From Micromonospora chersina (GTDB lineage: Bacteria > Actinomycetota > Actinomycetes > Mycobacteriales > Micromonosporaceae), in assembly GCF_900091475.1 (NCBI RefSeq), contig NZ_FMIB01000002.1:1116001-1180000 (forward strand): DNA of 64,000 nucleotides. The letters are read 5' to 3'. The translations under genes were made by a program, and so were the position numbers. Shown in pieces: positions 27,694-37,918 of this stretch (positions within the stretch are counted from its first letter, which is position 1; every line of letters begins with the position of its first letter). The notes beneath the pieces were generated by a model. The model worked only from the letters and a program-made list of their open reading frames with translations. It did not search any database and was not told the DNA's origin.

Positions 27694-30237
27694 CTAGGCC
27701 GTCGTCGCGGCGTCCGAAGGAACCATCTGCGCCTCCTGGTAGAACCAATGGAGGTGGTCGAGCAGCGCCTCTCGGGCGTCGGCATCCGCGAGGACCGCCA
27801 GGGGGAAACCGGGGCGTAGGGCGATCTTGGCGGCGGCGATGTCCACGCCCGGCAGCTGGTTGAGCCGCTGGCGCAGCTCCTCCCGAATTGTGATGTCGTC
27901 GAACGGCGGGCGCACGCTGAGGTGCTGGAACACGACTTCGAACTTGCCGCTCGGATAGATCGTCGCCGGCCAGATGTTCCCGAGCTCGTGATCCCTGCCG
28001 CGTGCTATGAGGAAGCAGGAGGTCTCGCTGCCGGAGCCATAGAGCAGGGTGCCACCCATCGAGGTCCAGGCTTCCAGCACGACGAGCGTGGCGGTGGCGA
28101 CGGCCGAGTTCTGCAGAGCGGTCACCTGCTCGATGAACCGCTCCCTATAGGTAGCGTCGTCGCCGGAACGCGGCCGAGGCAACCGCTCAGGCAGGTCTTC
28201 CGGCGTGAGACCGGCGAGTTGCGCCAGCTCTTCGGTGCCGATGCGCTGGGCCTGGTCGGCGCGGCCGTACTGGTCAAACTCCACGCCCTCGGCGCGCAGG
28301 ACGTCCCGCGGGTCGTCGGTGCGGCTCGGGTCGGACCACCGGAAGTTGGGCGAGACGGCGCCCTCGACCTGCAACACGCGGTGGCCGTTCGGAGTTGGAT
28401 GGGTCGCGAGGCGGGCACCGACTGGCACCGCATGGCTTCCGATCAGCGCGGCCAGGTCGCCGTACGTGGTCCAGGAGCCGGCAGGCAGCTCGGCGAGGGC
28501 CTTGGTCATGACCTCCCACGGCACGTCCGACTGCTCAGCCGCCTGCTCCATCGGTCCCGGCCAGATCGAGATGATGCGCTCGGCGAGGGCATCGGCGCGT
28601 GCCCGGATCTCGAGGCGCCCCCACCGGTCCTGCGCGGTGATCTGCTGGCTCAGCCTGATCCCGCTCTTCGCCATCTCGACGCGCTTCGCGGCAAAGGACT
28701 TGTTGCTCAGCTCCGAGTTGTAGCCGGTAAGGGTCAAGTTCCCGAGCGTGTGGACCAGGGCCTCGTGCGCCTCGCCAAAGTTCTCGTCCGGCCCAAGGTC
28801 GGCGGCGAGCATCTGCCGCCACTCGGCGGTGGGGGTCTGCGGCAGCACGTGCTCGATTGTCAGCGAGTCCGGCGCCACCGGCTCCTTGCTGCCGTACGAC
28901 TCCTCTAGCCACTGAAGGATTAGCTTGCGCTGGTGCGCGCGACCGTTGAGGTAGTACGGGATGGACCGGACTGCGGCCCGCACGCTTGCGTCGGTGGAGT
29001 AGTACTTGCGCCCGGTCGAAAGGTAGGCCCGGACCGCCTCGTCCACCGGGAGGTCCTTGTCCATTTCAGTGACGACGGCGAGCAGGATTCGGTTGAGGTT
29101 GTTGGTGGGACGACCAGTCAGCAGGCGTCGGACGAAGAAGCTCTCCACGTACAGCATCGCCGAGGTGACCTGCTCCGACGTCGCAGTTCCGTGCTGGCGA
29201 CGGTCGAGCAGATGCAGCAGCAGAGGGTAAACGGTCGTCGTACCCCAGGCGCTCAATCGCTCCAGTCGCCGCCGTACGCCCATGTCCTGCTCCTCGCCTG
29301 GGTGGAGGATGACCCGGAGTAGGGCGCCGAGGCGGCTGAACCGCTGTACCTCTGCCTCTATCTCCTCCTCGGAGCGCAGCCGGTTCAGGCGGGCCTGCTG
29401 GGCCGCGTAGACGTCGGTCTGCTTGACCCGCTGGTCCCGGTGGACGAGGTCGAGCCAGAAGAGCAGTACCAGCTCGTCCGACGACAACTGCCTCTGTAGC
29501 GGTAGCCACAGGGCCTGATATACGGTCTCGCCGCGGGTGGGCAGCCGCATGAAGAGGTAGTTGCGCAGCAGGTCGGCCTGGGTGAGCTTGAGGCCAGTGT
29601 TGTTGAGGGACTCGAAGATCCGGTACACGTTGTCGCTGGGCTGGGCGGTGACCGACACCAGTGCCAGGCCGGAAATGACTGCACTCTCGATGCGTTCGAT
29701 GTCGAGCGGGTCATCCGGGTCGTCGGCGGCGGCCAGCTGCGCGACGAAGAAGCGGTACGCCGCGCCCACCGGGTCGGCGCCGCCGGCCTGCGGTGTCGAG
29801 TCTAAGCAGGCCAGGTAGGCGTCCCGGTCAGCCTGGGTGGGGATAAGCTTCAACCGCTGCGGCTCCGGCTTCCACGGGTTGACCAGGTACTGCTGGTTGA
29901 GCCGGTCCCGGTGCATCAGGCCCTCGTGCTGCGCTCGGTAGTCGCGGATAGCGCAGAGCAGGATGGTCAGGGTGGTGAGCCGCTGCTGGCCGTCCACCAC
30001 CAGATACTCGGCAACGCCGACAGGCCCGATGGTGGGGCTGGGGGCGAGCACGAGCGAGCCGATGAAGTGCGTGGCGCTCGGATCATGGGTCCGGTCGTCG
30101 GCCAGTTTCAGAATGTCGTCCCAGAGCCGCTGCAACTGCAGCGTGGTCCACGAATACGTGCGCTGGTAGAGCGGCACCTGATACTGCTTCGCACCCTCCA
30201 GCAACTCCTGCAGCGTCGTCTCGCGTGCCGCAACCAC
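27694..30237 (-). CDS. GmrSD-like DUF262-DUF1524 protein with alkyltransferase-like domain
   Basis: The GTG at 30237 follows GGGGGA by 5 bases. The 847-residue protein has a DUF262 domain (VPLYQRTYSW near 21; VVDGQQRLTTLT near 83) and a DUF1524 HNH-type domain (LTIEHVLPQT near 456). In the type IV restriction enzyme GmrSD these are the nucleotide-dependent and nuclease parts that cut DNA with modified (glucosylated) cytosine. Residues about 575-640 then read as an MGMT/alkyltransferase-like fold (ELPAGSWTTYGDLAALIGSH), but the usual PCHR is NGHR, so the alkyl-accepting Cys is missing. A further 150 residues end the protein. The degenerate alkyltransferase may serve as a reader of modified bases; that is inference. 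It begins the six-gene cluster. Confidence 0.8.
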   Translation of the reverse strand: MVAARETTLQELLEGAKQYQVPLYQRTYSWTTLQLQRLWDDILKLADDRTHDPSATHFIGSLVLAPSPTIGPVGVAEYLVVDGQQRLTTLTILLCAIRDYRAQHEGLMHRDRLNQQYLVNPWKPEPQRLKLIPTQADRDAYLACLDSTPQAGGADPVGAAYRFFVAQLAAADDPDDPLDIERIESAVISGLALVSVTAQPSDNVYRIFESLNNTGLKLTQADLLRNYLFMRLPTRGETVYQALWLPLQRQLSSDELVLLFWLDLVHRDQRVKQTDVYAAQQARLNRLRSEEEIEAEVQRFSRLGALLRVILHPGEEQDMGVRRRLERLSAWGTTTVYPLLLHLLDRRQHGTATSEQVTSAMLYVESFFVRRLLTGRPTNNLNRILLAVVTEMDKDLPVDEAVRAYLSTGRKYYSTDASVRAAVRSIPYYLNGRAHQRKLILQWLEESYGSKEPVAPDSLTIEHVLPQTPTAEWRQMLAADLGPDENFGEAHEALVHTLGNLTLTGYNSELSNKSFAAKRVEMAKSGIRLSQQITAQDRWGRLEIRARADALAERIISIWPGPMEQAAEQSDVPWEVMTKALAELPAGSWTTYGDLAALIGSHAVPVGARLATHPTPNGHRVLQVEGAVSPNFRWSDPSRTDDPRDVLRAEGVEFDQYGRADQAQRIGTEELAQLAGLTPEDLPERLPRPRSGDDATYRERFIEQVTALQNSAVATATLVVLEAWTSMGGTLLYGSGSETSCFLIARGRDHELGNIWPATIYPSGKFEVVFQHLSVRPPFDDITIREELRQRLNQLPGVDIAAAKIALRPGFPLAVLADADAREALLDHLHWFYQEAQMVPSDAATTA

Positions 30238-30399
30238 ACCGGTCCCCCGTCTACTTTCGTGCCCCGAGCTGGCAAGACAACCAGATCAACAACGGACCGA
30301 GCAACCTACGAAAGGCCCAAAACGCCGCCAGACCGTATGCTCGCTTTGTCGGCTTTCTGACAGACAGCTATCCGTCGTCCACAAAGGAATCCATGATGT
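30238..30399. promoter_or_regulatory. Upstream region of the six-gene cluster
   Basis: This lies directly upstream of the GTG at 30237 and is the only gap before the whole cluster, so its promoter is expected here. GGGGGA serves as ribosome-binding site. I could not assign clear -10/-35 hexamers. Confidence 0.3.
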
Positions 30400-30569
30400 C
30401 GAGCCGGGGCGGAGGAGGCAGCCGTCGCCGGAGGAGGGCCTGCCGTCGCAGCCGCACCTCGACCCAGGCGCTCCCACTCGTCGTCAGTCATGTCGGACCG
30501 GTGCTGGTAGACGCGGGACGCGTGGCCAGCGTCTGCACAAGTCCGGGTATCAGCGTCTCCTTTACATGA
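30400..30569 (-). pseudogene. DUF5753-type regulator, C-terminal fragment with frameshift
   Basis: On the minus strand a segment starting near 30569 reads ETLIPGLVQTLAT. In a shifted frame it continues RVYQHRSDMTDDEWERLGRG. In DUF5753 regulators 'E..liPGLLQT..YAR' is followed by 'DE...R...R', so this looks like a piece of the ligand-binding part of an XRE/DUF5753 protein with a frameshift between. Short, and therefore tentative. Confidence 0.4.
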
Positions 30570-30597
30570 CCTCGGGGCTTGCTGCTTCCCTGATCAC

Positions 30598-30798
30598 ATG
30601 CTGTATGCCCAGCCGCCTTGGCGCCAGATCAGGGAAGATCTCCGCGCCAAGATTCGGGCCGGAATCTACCCACCAGGAAGTCAGCTTCCGTCGGCTCGAC
30701 TCCTCGCGCACGACACGAGCCATGTGACGGGCGCCCTCGACTCCATGATCGAGCTTGGCGAACTGGTCGGCCGAATGGGCATCGGTGTCTTGTCCTAA
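30598..30798 (+). CDS. Short GntR-type winged-helix protein
   Basis: The 66-residue product reads PPWRQIREDLRAKIRAGIYPPGSQLPSARLLA and then MIELGELVGRMGIG. This is a GntR DNA-binding domain ('Q....L...I..G.y.pG..LPs...La' followed by a wing) with no ligand-binding part; full GntR proteins have about 230 residues. The second helix of the recognition motif looks shortened. No ribosome-binding site precedes the ATG, so it may be leaderless. It converges on the methyltransferase gene. It may be a mini-regulator of mobile-element type or a truncated gene. Confidence 0.55.
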   Translation: MLYAQPPWRQIREDLRAKIRAGIYPPGSQLPSARLLAHDTSHVTGALDSMIELGELVGRMGIGVLS

Positions 30799-30828
30799 AA
30801 CCAGGAACCAAGATTCACAACGGCGAAA

Positions 30829-30860
30829 CCCGCCCCAGGAAGTCACCCCCCTGGGGCGGG
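30829..30860. terminator. Hairpin between convergent genes, bidirectional terminator
   Basis: CCCGCCCCAGG at 30829-30839 pairs perfectly with 30850-30860 across a 10-base loop. It lies between the end of the GntR-like gene (30798) and the end of the leftward methyltransferase gene (30872), where a terminator for both is expected. Confidence 0.7.
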
Positions 30861-30871
30861 CCGCGAAGAGA

Positions 30872-33800
30872 CTATCCCGCCGTAGTTGCGTTCGTGATCG
30901 CCGCGTGTCGAGGGCCATGCCCCGGAGGTGGGTTCACCGTCGACGTGTAGTTCTCACCGTCCGCGAGCGGGTTGATTAGGCTCACGCCCGCTGCAGCCAT
31001 CCGGTCGTACTCGGCGATGATCAGTTCCTTGGTGCGGTATCTGCCGTACCTCGCCTCATCCTTCCGCTTCACAATCGAAAACGTCTCCATGATGTAGTCA
31101 ACGTCATCGCGATCGATCCCGTAGAGGTGAAAGAACAACGCGTCCAACTCGGCCCGGATGATCGCACGCCGATCCTCATCCCATCGGAACGGCGCTCCGT
31201 CATCACCTAGATCATGGGCGAAGGGAGCCATATCACGCGCGGCGTAGGTAAGCTCCAAAACCCGCACGACGAGCCATGAACTATGAGACGTTAGGACATC
31301 CGGGGAAAGGGTAGGCAATTGCTGCCAGATGAACATACTCATACTTGCACCGCCAATCTTTTGGCGGCTCACGTAATCAAAAACAAACGACGTCTGACAT
31401 GCATACAAACAGGCCACAGCTTCATTTTTGACAGCCGGAAACGATAGCGGGAATTTGTTGCCGACTGCCGAACTAGGAAAGACGCTAGCGATGACTGTGC
31501 GTTCATCTGCAGCGCGGCAGATCTCACGCCATCCAAGAAGCCAGCCAGCCCTCCACCCTTTCGCCGACAATTTTTCTTCCACCTCCCGTCCCGAGACCCA
31601 GTACCGAGGCATTGTCACAACATCCGGGTCGTCGTGCTGATCGGGAGTCAGTCTAGGAAGCGTCCCCTTGTTTAACTGCTCTTGGGTAGCTCCATCATAG
31701 GTAGAGAACCTGTGGTCGTAATGATGCAGGAGCTTTGCTTCGCAAAGCGGCAACATGGTCGCTGCATCTCTAGTGAAGATGTTCCCCGTTAGGACCCAGC
31801 CAGCGGATTCCAGTTCCTCGCGGCTACGGAAGAGGTGAGAGTCGTTGGCCATATCGAACATCTTCATGAACGAGATGCCCCAGAGATTCCCCCTCGGATC
31901 ACCCTCCTTGACGAGGACCGGAACTCGGCGGTAGATGCCGAGCGTGATCTCGGCGTCTCGGCGGGAACGAAATACGGGGCAGGTGCCAGTGTTGGGATTG
32001 AGCAGTGTGATCTCTTCTGAGGACAAGGCGAATCTCTTGCTCGGGATCTGATCTACCTGGCGCACCTTGAAGACAAGAGAGATAAGCGCCGCCTGATACG
32101 CGGGGCCAGAAAGCGTCAAAAGGCAGAAACGGAATTGGTTATGCACTTCCGAGAAGACTTTATCTTCATTCTCGAAGTCATACAACGACACCAAGGATTT
32201 CCTCGTTACACAGTCGCGGAAAAACATCTGTGTGGTGGCGTCTGTGCCGATGCCCGTTGGTACGATCACGCCCATGCGTCCACATGGACCAATAAGGGCC
32301 CGGTCAGTTTCGGAGAACACTGCGTAGGTGTTGATGTCGCCTCGACCGGTGAGCGGGTAACGACCGCCATTGCGCAGGAAGTGGCTCTCACCTTCTGACC
32401 TCCGCTTGGCCGCCGCGAACTCCTCATACAACGAGCGGCGATCCTCGTCGTCCTTCAGTTCAGCGATGAGCCTCTTGCGCGCTGCCGCGTTCTTCGCCGT
32501 CGCGATGGCCTCGTCTCGCTGCGCGAAGAACTCTTGTTCTTGGAGCTTGATACGCTCCCACGGCGGGTTCCCCAGTACACAGGCAAACCCGCCAGACCAG
32601 CCAGTGGCGGGGTCGACGTTAGTACCGCTCCCGTGGACGTCGAAGACGTCGGGGAACTCCAGATGCCAGTGGAAGAAGCGGTATTGGTCGCGTAGTCGGA
32701 CGATCTCGTCGTGGGTCTCCCGCGACGCGGCCGACGCGTCCGGGTCCTCCAGCGCACGGAGGACTGCTTGGGTGACGGCTGGCGGTGCGTCCTTCGTCTT
32801 CCGCCACATGAATGCCGCGCACCAAGCGTCGGCGACGTGGCGGGCGCGCACGTAGTCCGCGGATTCCTCCCAGTCCCGATAGGCGGCCTCCTGGCTGCGC
32901 ACCGCGCGAAGGTCGTCCGACGGCGCGTTCAGGATGCGGCGTAGCCCGTCGGCGAAGACCCGGTTGGCGACCTTCACGCCTTCGTCCACGTCGAAGAGGC
33001 TCGCCTGCCCCGCCCGTTCCTGGAGATTTTGTTTCTCCAGGGCCTTAGCGTGCTTCCGGTCGTCGCCCTCGATCGGTTTGAACGCCTCGTCCGGGACGCC
33101 CTGCTTGAGTAGCACGGGCGTGGCGCCAATCAGGGCGTTGCCGTGCTTGACGTGCGCGTCCAGGAAGCTCAGCGGCTTGCCCGGCTCCAGTGCCTCCATC
33201 CACAGGGACACCTTGGCCAGTTCGACCGCCATCGGGTTGAGGTCGACACCGTAGATGCAGCGCGCAACGACCTCGCGCAGGGAGTGGCGGACGGCGTCGA
33301 TGGTCGGCTCGGGGTTGCGTTCGCGGACCGCCGCGACACGCTTGGCGATGCGGCGGGCCGCCGCGACGAGGAAGTGGCCGGAGCCGCAAGCCGGGTCGCA
33401 GACGGTGAGCGACAGCAGTTCGGAGACGATCGCGTCGCTCGGGTCGGGCTGCCCGACCGCGGTGGCGGCGTGCTCGCCGCGCTTAACCGCATCGTCGATC
33501 ACCGGATCGAGGGTCGAGTCGAGCAGGCAGTCGATCAGCGAGGACGGGGTGTAATAGGAGCCCGTGGTCTTACGGGTGTTGCCGGCGAGTTCGACCAGCT
33601 CGAAGGTGCGGTCGACCGCGCTGTGCTTCGGCACCAACTCCAGCAGGGACTCGTAAATCGAACCCAGCTCCTCGGCGTCCAGGTTGCGGTAGTCGACCGA
33701 TCGCCAACGGCGCGAGCCCGCGTCGCGCACCAGCGACAGGCGCCGGACGGCCGTCAACAGGTAGTCGTTCGACAGCGACTGGTCCTTCAGCGGGTTGTCC

Positions 33801-34942
33801 GCGACCGAGTCGTAGTCGAACAGGCCGCCGAGGCCGCGCAGGCCGAGCTCCGGACGGCCGTTCTCGTCGCCGAGCGCGTCTAGCACGATCCGCAGTGCCT
33901 GGTAAAGGTCGCTGTGCGTCGTACCCCGGCGGCGTCGCGCCTGTGCCCTCAGCCGGGCCGAGGAGAAGTAGGCGGCATACCGTTCGCGGGTCTGCTGGTC
34001 GGCGTCGGGGTGGTGCAGCGCGTCGCGGTCCTCGGCGACGAAGAGGAAGAGCAGCCGGTAGACCAGGCGCAGCAGGGCGTTGTGCAGGGCCTGCGGGTCG
34101 ACGTTCTCCCGCAGCGCGGCGTTGTCGGGGTGGCGCAGGAAGCCTGTGCCGAGTGCGGTGATCGCGTCCTGGACGCCCTTTCGGAGCTGGTCGAGCGCCC
34201 GGGTGCCGGCGGTGATCGCCTCGGTGCGCCACTTCTCCAGCCAGCATGTCGACGGTGCCACGCCCTCGGCAGCCTCGAAGCGGGAGACGTGCAGCAGGCG
34301 ATACAGCAGCACGAACTCGCTGAACAGCTCACCGTCGAAGATCGCCTCCAGGTCGAACTCGACGTAGGCGGCGGTGGCGAGCGCGCTGGAGTCGCGCAGC
34401 AGCCGCAGCTGGCGGCCGTTGGTGAGGACACCCCACAGGTGAGCGTCGGAGCGGTTCAGCAGCTCCTGCACCATCGACTGCGGCGGCACGCCGCCCGCGC
34501 CCGCAGGCCGCTTGTCCAACGCCGCGTTCCACGGGGCCAGGTGGATCGGCACGTGGCTCCAGCGGTGGCTGATTGCGAAGGTCTTGGCACCGTCGTCCGA
34601 GATGATGCCGCTGGCGCCGAGCGCGGTCAGCCGACCGAAGCCGAGTTCCGCGAAGAGGGGCTCCAGCCACTGCGTGGCCGCCACTCCGGTCGGGTCGGCA
34701 GGGGTTTCCGCCTCCGGGGCGACGGGGAGCCGGTCGCGCAGCTCCTTCCACACCGACTTGAGGTAGTCCCAGTGCCGCTCGGCGTCGTCCCGCACCGAGC
34801 GGGAGACGATCACCCGGTAGTCGGCGGGCTTGGAGCCGCTGACGTCCTTGCCCTCGGCGATCCGGACCAGCATGTCGGCGGGGATCAGCCCGCCGATAGT
34901 GTGGACGGCCGAGAAAACCTGGTTGTGGGCGGTGGCGGACAT
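30872..34942 (-). CDS. Eco57I-type N6-adenine DNA methyltransferase (DrmMI/PglX-like)
   Basis: The ATG at 34942 shares one base with the stop of the SNF2 gene (TGATG). The 1356-residue protein has a long N-terminal part, then the AdoMet-binding motif I DPACGSGHF near 517 and catalytic motif IV NPPWERI near 789 (N-P-P-W instead of the more usual NPPY/F). The C-terminal third looks like a target-recognition region. Size and motifs fit the large methyltransferases of DISARM (DrmMI), BREX/Pgl (PglX) and type IIG enzymes. No PD-(D/E)XK nuclease motif is seen in it. The third of three overlapping or closely spaced genes, it most likely marks host DNA so that the operon's helicase-nuclease ignores it; that is inference. 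Confidence 0.8.
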   Translation of the reverse strand: MSATAHNQVFSAVHTIGGLIPADMLVRIAEGKDVSGSKPADYRVIVSRSVRDDAERHWDYLKSVWKELRDRLPVAPEAETPADPTGVAATQWLEPLFAELGFGRLTALGASGIISDDGAKTFAISHRWSHVPIHLAPWNAALDKRPAGAGGVPPQSMVQELLNRSDAHLWGVLTNGRQLRLLRDSSALATAAYVEFDLEAIFDGELFSEFVLLYRLLHVSRFEAAEGVAPSTCWLEKWRTEAITAGTRALDQLRKGVQDAITALGTGFLRHPDNAALRENVDPQALHNALLRLVYRLLFLFVAEDRDALHHPDADQQTRERYAAYFSSARLRAQARRRRGTTHSDLYQALRIVLDALGDENGRPELGLRGLGGLFDYDSVADNPLKDQSLSNDYLLTAVRRLSLVRDAGSRRWRSVDYRNLDAEELGSIYESLLELVPKHSAVDRTFELVELAGNTRKTTGSYYTPSSLIDCLLDSTLDPVIDDAVKRGEHAATAVGQPDPSDAIVSELLSLTVCDPACGSGHFLVAAARRIAKRVAAVRERNPEPTIDAVRHSLREVVARCIYGVDLNPMAVELAKVSLWMEALEPGKPLSFLDAHVKHGNALIGATPVLLKQGVPDEAFKPIEGDDRKHAKALEKQNLQERAGQASLFDVDEGVKVANRVFADGLRRILNAPSDDLRAVRSQEAAYRDWEESADYVRARHVADAWCAAFMWRKTKDAPPAVTQAVLRALEDPDASAASRETHDEIVRLRDQYRFFHWHLEFPDVFDVHGSGTNVDPATGWSGGFACVLGNPPWERIKLQEQEFFAQRDEAIATAKNAAARKRLIAELKDDEDRRSLYEEFAAAKRRSEGESHFLRNGGRYPLTGRGDINTYAVFSETDRALIGPCGRMGVIVPTGIGTDATTQMFFRDCVTRKSLVSLYDFENEDKVFSEVHNQFRFCLLTLSGPAYQAALISLVFKVRQVDQIPSKRFALSSEEITLLNPNTGTCPVFRSRRDAEITLGIYRRVPVLVKEGDPRGNLWGISFMKMFDMANDSHLFRSREELESAGWVLTGNIFTRDAATMLPLCEAKLLHHYDHRFSTYDGATQEQLNKGTLPRLTPDQHDDPDVVTMPRYWVSGREVEEKLSAKGWRAGWLLGWREICRAADERTVIASVFPSSAVGNKFPLSFPAVKNEAVACLYACQTSFVFDYVSRQKIGGASMSMFIWQQLPTLSPDVLTSHSSWLVVRVLELTYAARDMAPFAHDLGDDGAPFRWDEDRRAIIRAELDALFFHLYGIDRDDVDYIMETFSIVKRKDEARYGRYRTKELIIAEYDRMAAAGVSLINPLADGENYTSTVNPPPGHGPRHAAITNATTAG

Positions 34943-37872
34943 CAGGCGTTGCCTCCGGCGGCGGTGGTGGAAGCGGGCAGGTAGACGTAGGCGCCGAGGA
35001 TGTCGGCGGGCTTCTGCGCGGTGACGGTGAGGCCGCGGACGATCTCGCCGGCGGCGCTGCGCACCCGGCGGTGCGAGGCGAGCAGGTCAGCAGCCAGTTC
35101 CTCGCCGTACGCCTCGAGGTGGTGGGCGACCTCGGGCAGCCCGTCGAGGATCCGGCTCATGGTGCGCTCGCCGAAGTCGGGGTCGGTGTTCTCGTCGGCG
35201 GTGGCGTCGAGCAGCTGCAGCGCGTCGTCGGTGGGTAGCCAGGTGGCGTTGGCGGGTGCGCCGGCGAAGGCGAGCAGCCGGGCGTCCTCGGCGACGAGCT
35301 GCCGCGTCCCGGTCCGGGACGGCAGGGTGAGGTGGAAACGGTAGCGGACCAGCAGAAGTGTCGTACGGCAGGTGACGGCCCTGGTGCGGATGACCCCGCA
35401 GCGGCGGGCCGGGCGCGGGCTGCTGACCTGGTCGTCCAGGGCGGCGTTGAGGACGTACCCGGCGAGCGCCACCACGGCCGGGTCGGTGCGGACCAGCGCG
35501 GCCTCGCCGCGCGCGACGGCGGCCGTGGTGCGGAACGGGACCTTGCGGCCCTGCTCGACGTCGCCACCGAGCACCGGGGCGAGCGCGTCGCGGAGGCCAG
35601 CGGGGGTGCCGCTCAGGTCGGCGGTGAAATCGCTGGTTCCGCCCGGCTCGTCGCGGAGCACCCCGTCGAGCGCGCGCAACGCCTGGCGTACGAAGTCTCG
35701 GATCTCGGCGGCCCGGCCGAGCGTGTCGCGAATGGCGGCGACCTCTTGGGCCACCTCTTCGGGGCGGATGGTGTGCTGGGCGAACCGGGACCGGGAGGTC
35801 TTCTCCTTCTCGGCGGCGGACTGCCACTCGGTCGCCAGGGCGGCGGCCCTCTTGTCGATGGCGCGGTACTCCTCGACGTCAAAGAGGCTGCCCTGTTCCT
35901 GCTCCTGGCCGCGCAGCAGCAGCCACTCCACGATCGCGTCGGTCACGCCCTGTGAGGCGGCGTCGGGGACGGAGACGGAGACGCCGAGGTCCTTGCGGAT
36001 CTGCCGGTGCTTGCGGATGAGGACGTCGAGAACCTTGCCGTCGATGCCGTTATCGCTGCCCCAGAGGGTGATGACCCGGACCTCGTCGCGCTTCTGGCCG
36101 TATCGGTCGACGCGGCCCTCCCGCTGGTCGTGGCGGGTGGGGTTCCAGGCGAGGTCGTAGTGGACGACGGCGTCGAAGTGGTGCTGGAGGTTGACGCCCT
36201 CGGACAGGCAGTCGGTGGCGATCAGGACGCGGCGGGCGTCGGACGCCTCGCCGGCCGCCTCCGCGAGTTCCTCAATGCGCTGCAGGCGCTGCTGCGGGGA
36301 AAGCGTGCCGGTGACGGCGCGTACCACGACCTTCTTGCCAAGTGCGCCCTCCAGGTGCTCGGCGACGTACTCCGCTGTGGGAATGTAGCGGCAGAAGACG
36401 ATCGGGTGGTAGCCCTCCTTGAGCAGATCCTTGAGGTGCTTAACCAGCGCGGCAAGCTTCTTGTCCTCGGCCGGCCCCTCTAACTCGGCCGCCCGGTCCG
36501 CGAGTTCGGCCAGCCGCCGACCGGCGTCGACATCCACACCGCCGGCCTCGGCGCCGGGCGCGACATCCAGCCCCTCCAGCGCGTCAGTGTCGGAGAAGTC
36601 GCTGGTCAGCGGGGCACCGAGCCGATCGGCCTCCTCGGCGCTGACAGCGGTCGCGGTCGCGGAGCGCGTGCGCAGGGTCTGCGCGGCGGCGCGCGGCGAC
36701 GACACTAGCGACCGCAGCAGCGCGATCGCCGACCACCAGGCGATCCGGGCCTCCCGACGGCCCTGGCTGTCCGCAGCGGCGACCCGCTCGCTGGCGTACG
36801 CGATGGCGTCGTCGAGCAGCGCCCGGTAGGCCGGGGAAAGCTTGTAGGTCTCGTCCTTGAAATGCCGGTCGGACGGGAAGGCCGTCTCCTCGGCGAGGCT
36901 GTTGTCGGCCAGGCCGTCTTCCTTGGTGAGGTACTGCCGCACGTCGGCGCGCTTGCGGTGCACGAAGTGCCGGGCGAGCATCCGCCGGCCGGACTCTGAG
37001 CCGAGGTCGACGGTGGCGAGTTCCGGCCGGACCAGGCCGAGGAGGTTGCGGAAGGCGCTCTCCTTGCCGCTGTGCGGGGTCGCCGTGACCAGCAGCAGGT
37101 GCCGCTCGGTGTCGGCGGCGACGCGCTGCAGCAGCTCGAAGCGGAGCTGGTTCTGCGCCGAGGTGTTGTCGTCGGCGGCGACGCAGGTGTGGGCCTCGTC
37201 GACGATGACCAGGTCCGGGCAGTGGCGGACGAAGTCGTCGCGGTGCCGGGTCGACTTAATGAAGTCGGTGGAGACGATGACGTGCGGGTGCCGGTCGAAC
37301 AGCGACTGGCCCAGGTCCAGCGCGCGCTCCAGCTTCGACACAGTGGAGGCGAGCACCAGCTCGGCGTCGATACCGAACTTGGTGCGCAGCTCCGCCTGCC
37401 ACTGCTCGGCGAGGGCCGGTGAGCAGAGCACGGCGAGTTTGCTCGCGCTCCCCTGGGCCAGCAGCTCGCTGGCGATCAGGCCGGCCTCGACGGTCTTGCC
37501 GATACCGACGTCGTCGGAGATCAGCATGCGCACAGTCTTTTGCCGCAGTGCCATCAGTAGTGGCACGAGCTGGTAGGCGCGGGGCTCGACGGCGATCCCG
37601 GCGAGCGAGCGGAACGGGCCGGCACCGGAACGGAAGCCGATCCGCAGCGCCGACCGAAGGAGGCCCGCCGCGTACGCGTCACCGAGGTCGGAGGGCGCGG
37701 GCGGGGCGAACTCGGCGCTCTTCACCTGCTCGAAGGCCGGGAAGACGGCGGCGATGTCGTCGTCGGCGCCGCCCAACGGTCGCAGGACCAGCATGTCGGG
37801 GGCGCTTTCGGGCAGCACGACCCAGTCGCGGCCCCGGGCGGAGACCAGCGTTCCGGCGCTGAAGGTGGTCAT
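34942..37872 (-). CDS. SNF2-family helicase (DrmD-like)
   Basis: The ATG at 37872 has a GAGGAA ribosome-binding site; the frame further upstream overlaps the previous gene and has no coding look. The 976-residue protein carries the SNF2 motor: motif [14 protein letters not shown] near 116-128, motif [11 protein letters not shown] near 219, motif [13 protein letters not shown] and motif [14 protein letters not shown] regulatory C-terminal region of about 350 residues follows. DrmD, the SNF2 helicase of class 1 DISARM, and the COG0553-type BREX helicase have this layout. It lies 46 bases after the kinase-helicase gene and overlaps the methyltransferase by one base, so the three form one operon. 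Confidence 0.8.
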   Translation of the reverse strand: MTTFSAGTLVSARGRDWVVLPESAPDMLVLRPLGGADDDIAAVFPAFEQVKSAEFAPPAPSDLGDAYAAGLLRSALRIGFRSGAGPFRSLAGIAVEPRAYQLVPLLMALRQKTVRMLISDDVGIGKTVEAGLIASELLAQGSASKLAVLCSPALAEQWQAELRTKFGIDAELVLASTVSKLERALDLGQSLFDRHPHVIVSTDFIKSTRHRDDFVRHCPDLVIVDEAHTCVAADDNTSAQNQLRFELLQRVAADTERHLLLVTATPHSGKESAFRNLLGLVRPELATVDLGSESGRRMLARHFVHRKRADVRQYLTKEDGLADNSLAEETAFPSDRHFKDETYKLSPAYRALLDDAIAYASERVAAADSQGRREARIAWWSAIALLRSLVSSPRAAAQTLRTRSATATAVSAEEADRLGAPLTSDFSDTDALEGLDVAPGAEAGGVDVDAGRRLAELADRAAELEGPAEDKKLAALVKHLKDLLKEGYHPIVFCRYIPTAEYVAEHLEGALGKKVVVRAVTGTLSPQQRLQRIEELAEAAGEASDARRVLIATDCLSEGVNLQHHFDAVVHYDLAWNPTRHDQREGRVDRYGQKRDEVRVITLWGSDNGIDGKVLDVLIRKHRQIRKDLGVSVSVPDAASQGVTDAIVEWLLLRGQEQEQGSLFDVEEYRAIDKRAAALATEWQSAAEKEKTSRSRFAQHTIRPEEVAQEVAAIRDTLGRAAEIRDFVRQALRALDGVLRDEPGGTSDFTADLSGTPAGLRDALAPVLGGDVEQGRKVPFRTTAAVARGEAALVRTDPAVVALAGYVLNAALDDQVSSPRPARRCGVIRTRAVTCRTTLLLVRYRFHLTLPSRTGTRQLVAEDARLLAFAGAPANATWLPTDDALQLLDATADENTDPDFGERTMSRILDGLPEVAHHLEAYGEELAADLLASHRRVRSAAGEIVRGLTVTAQKPADILGAYVYLPASTTAAGGNA

Positions 37873-37918
37873 GAAGCGGTTCCTCGCGTTGTCGTCATCG
37901 TGAGTGGCGGTCGGGTGG

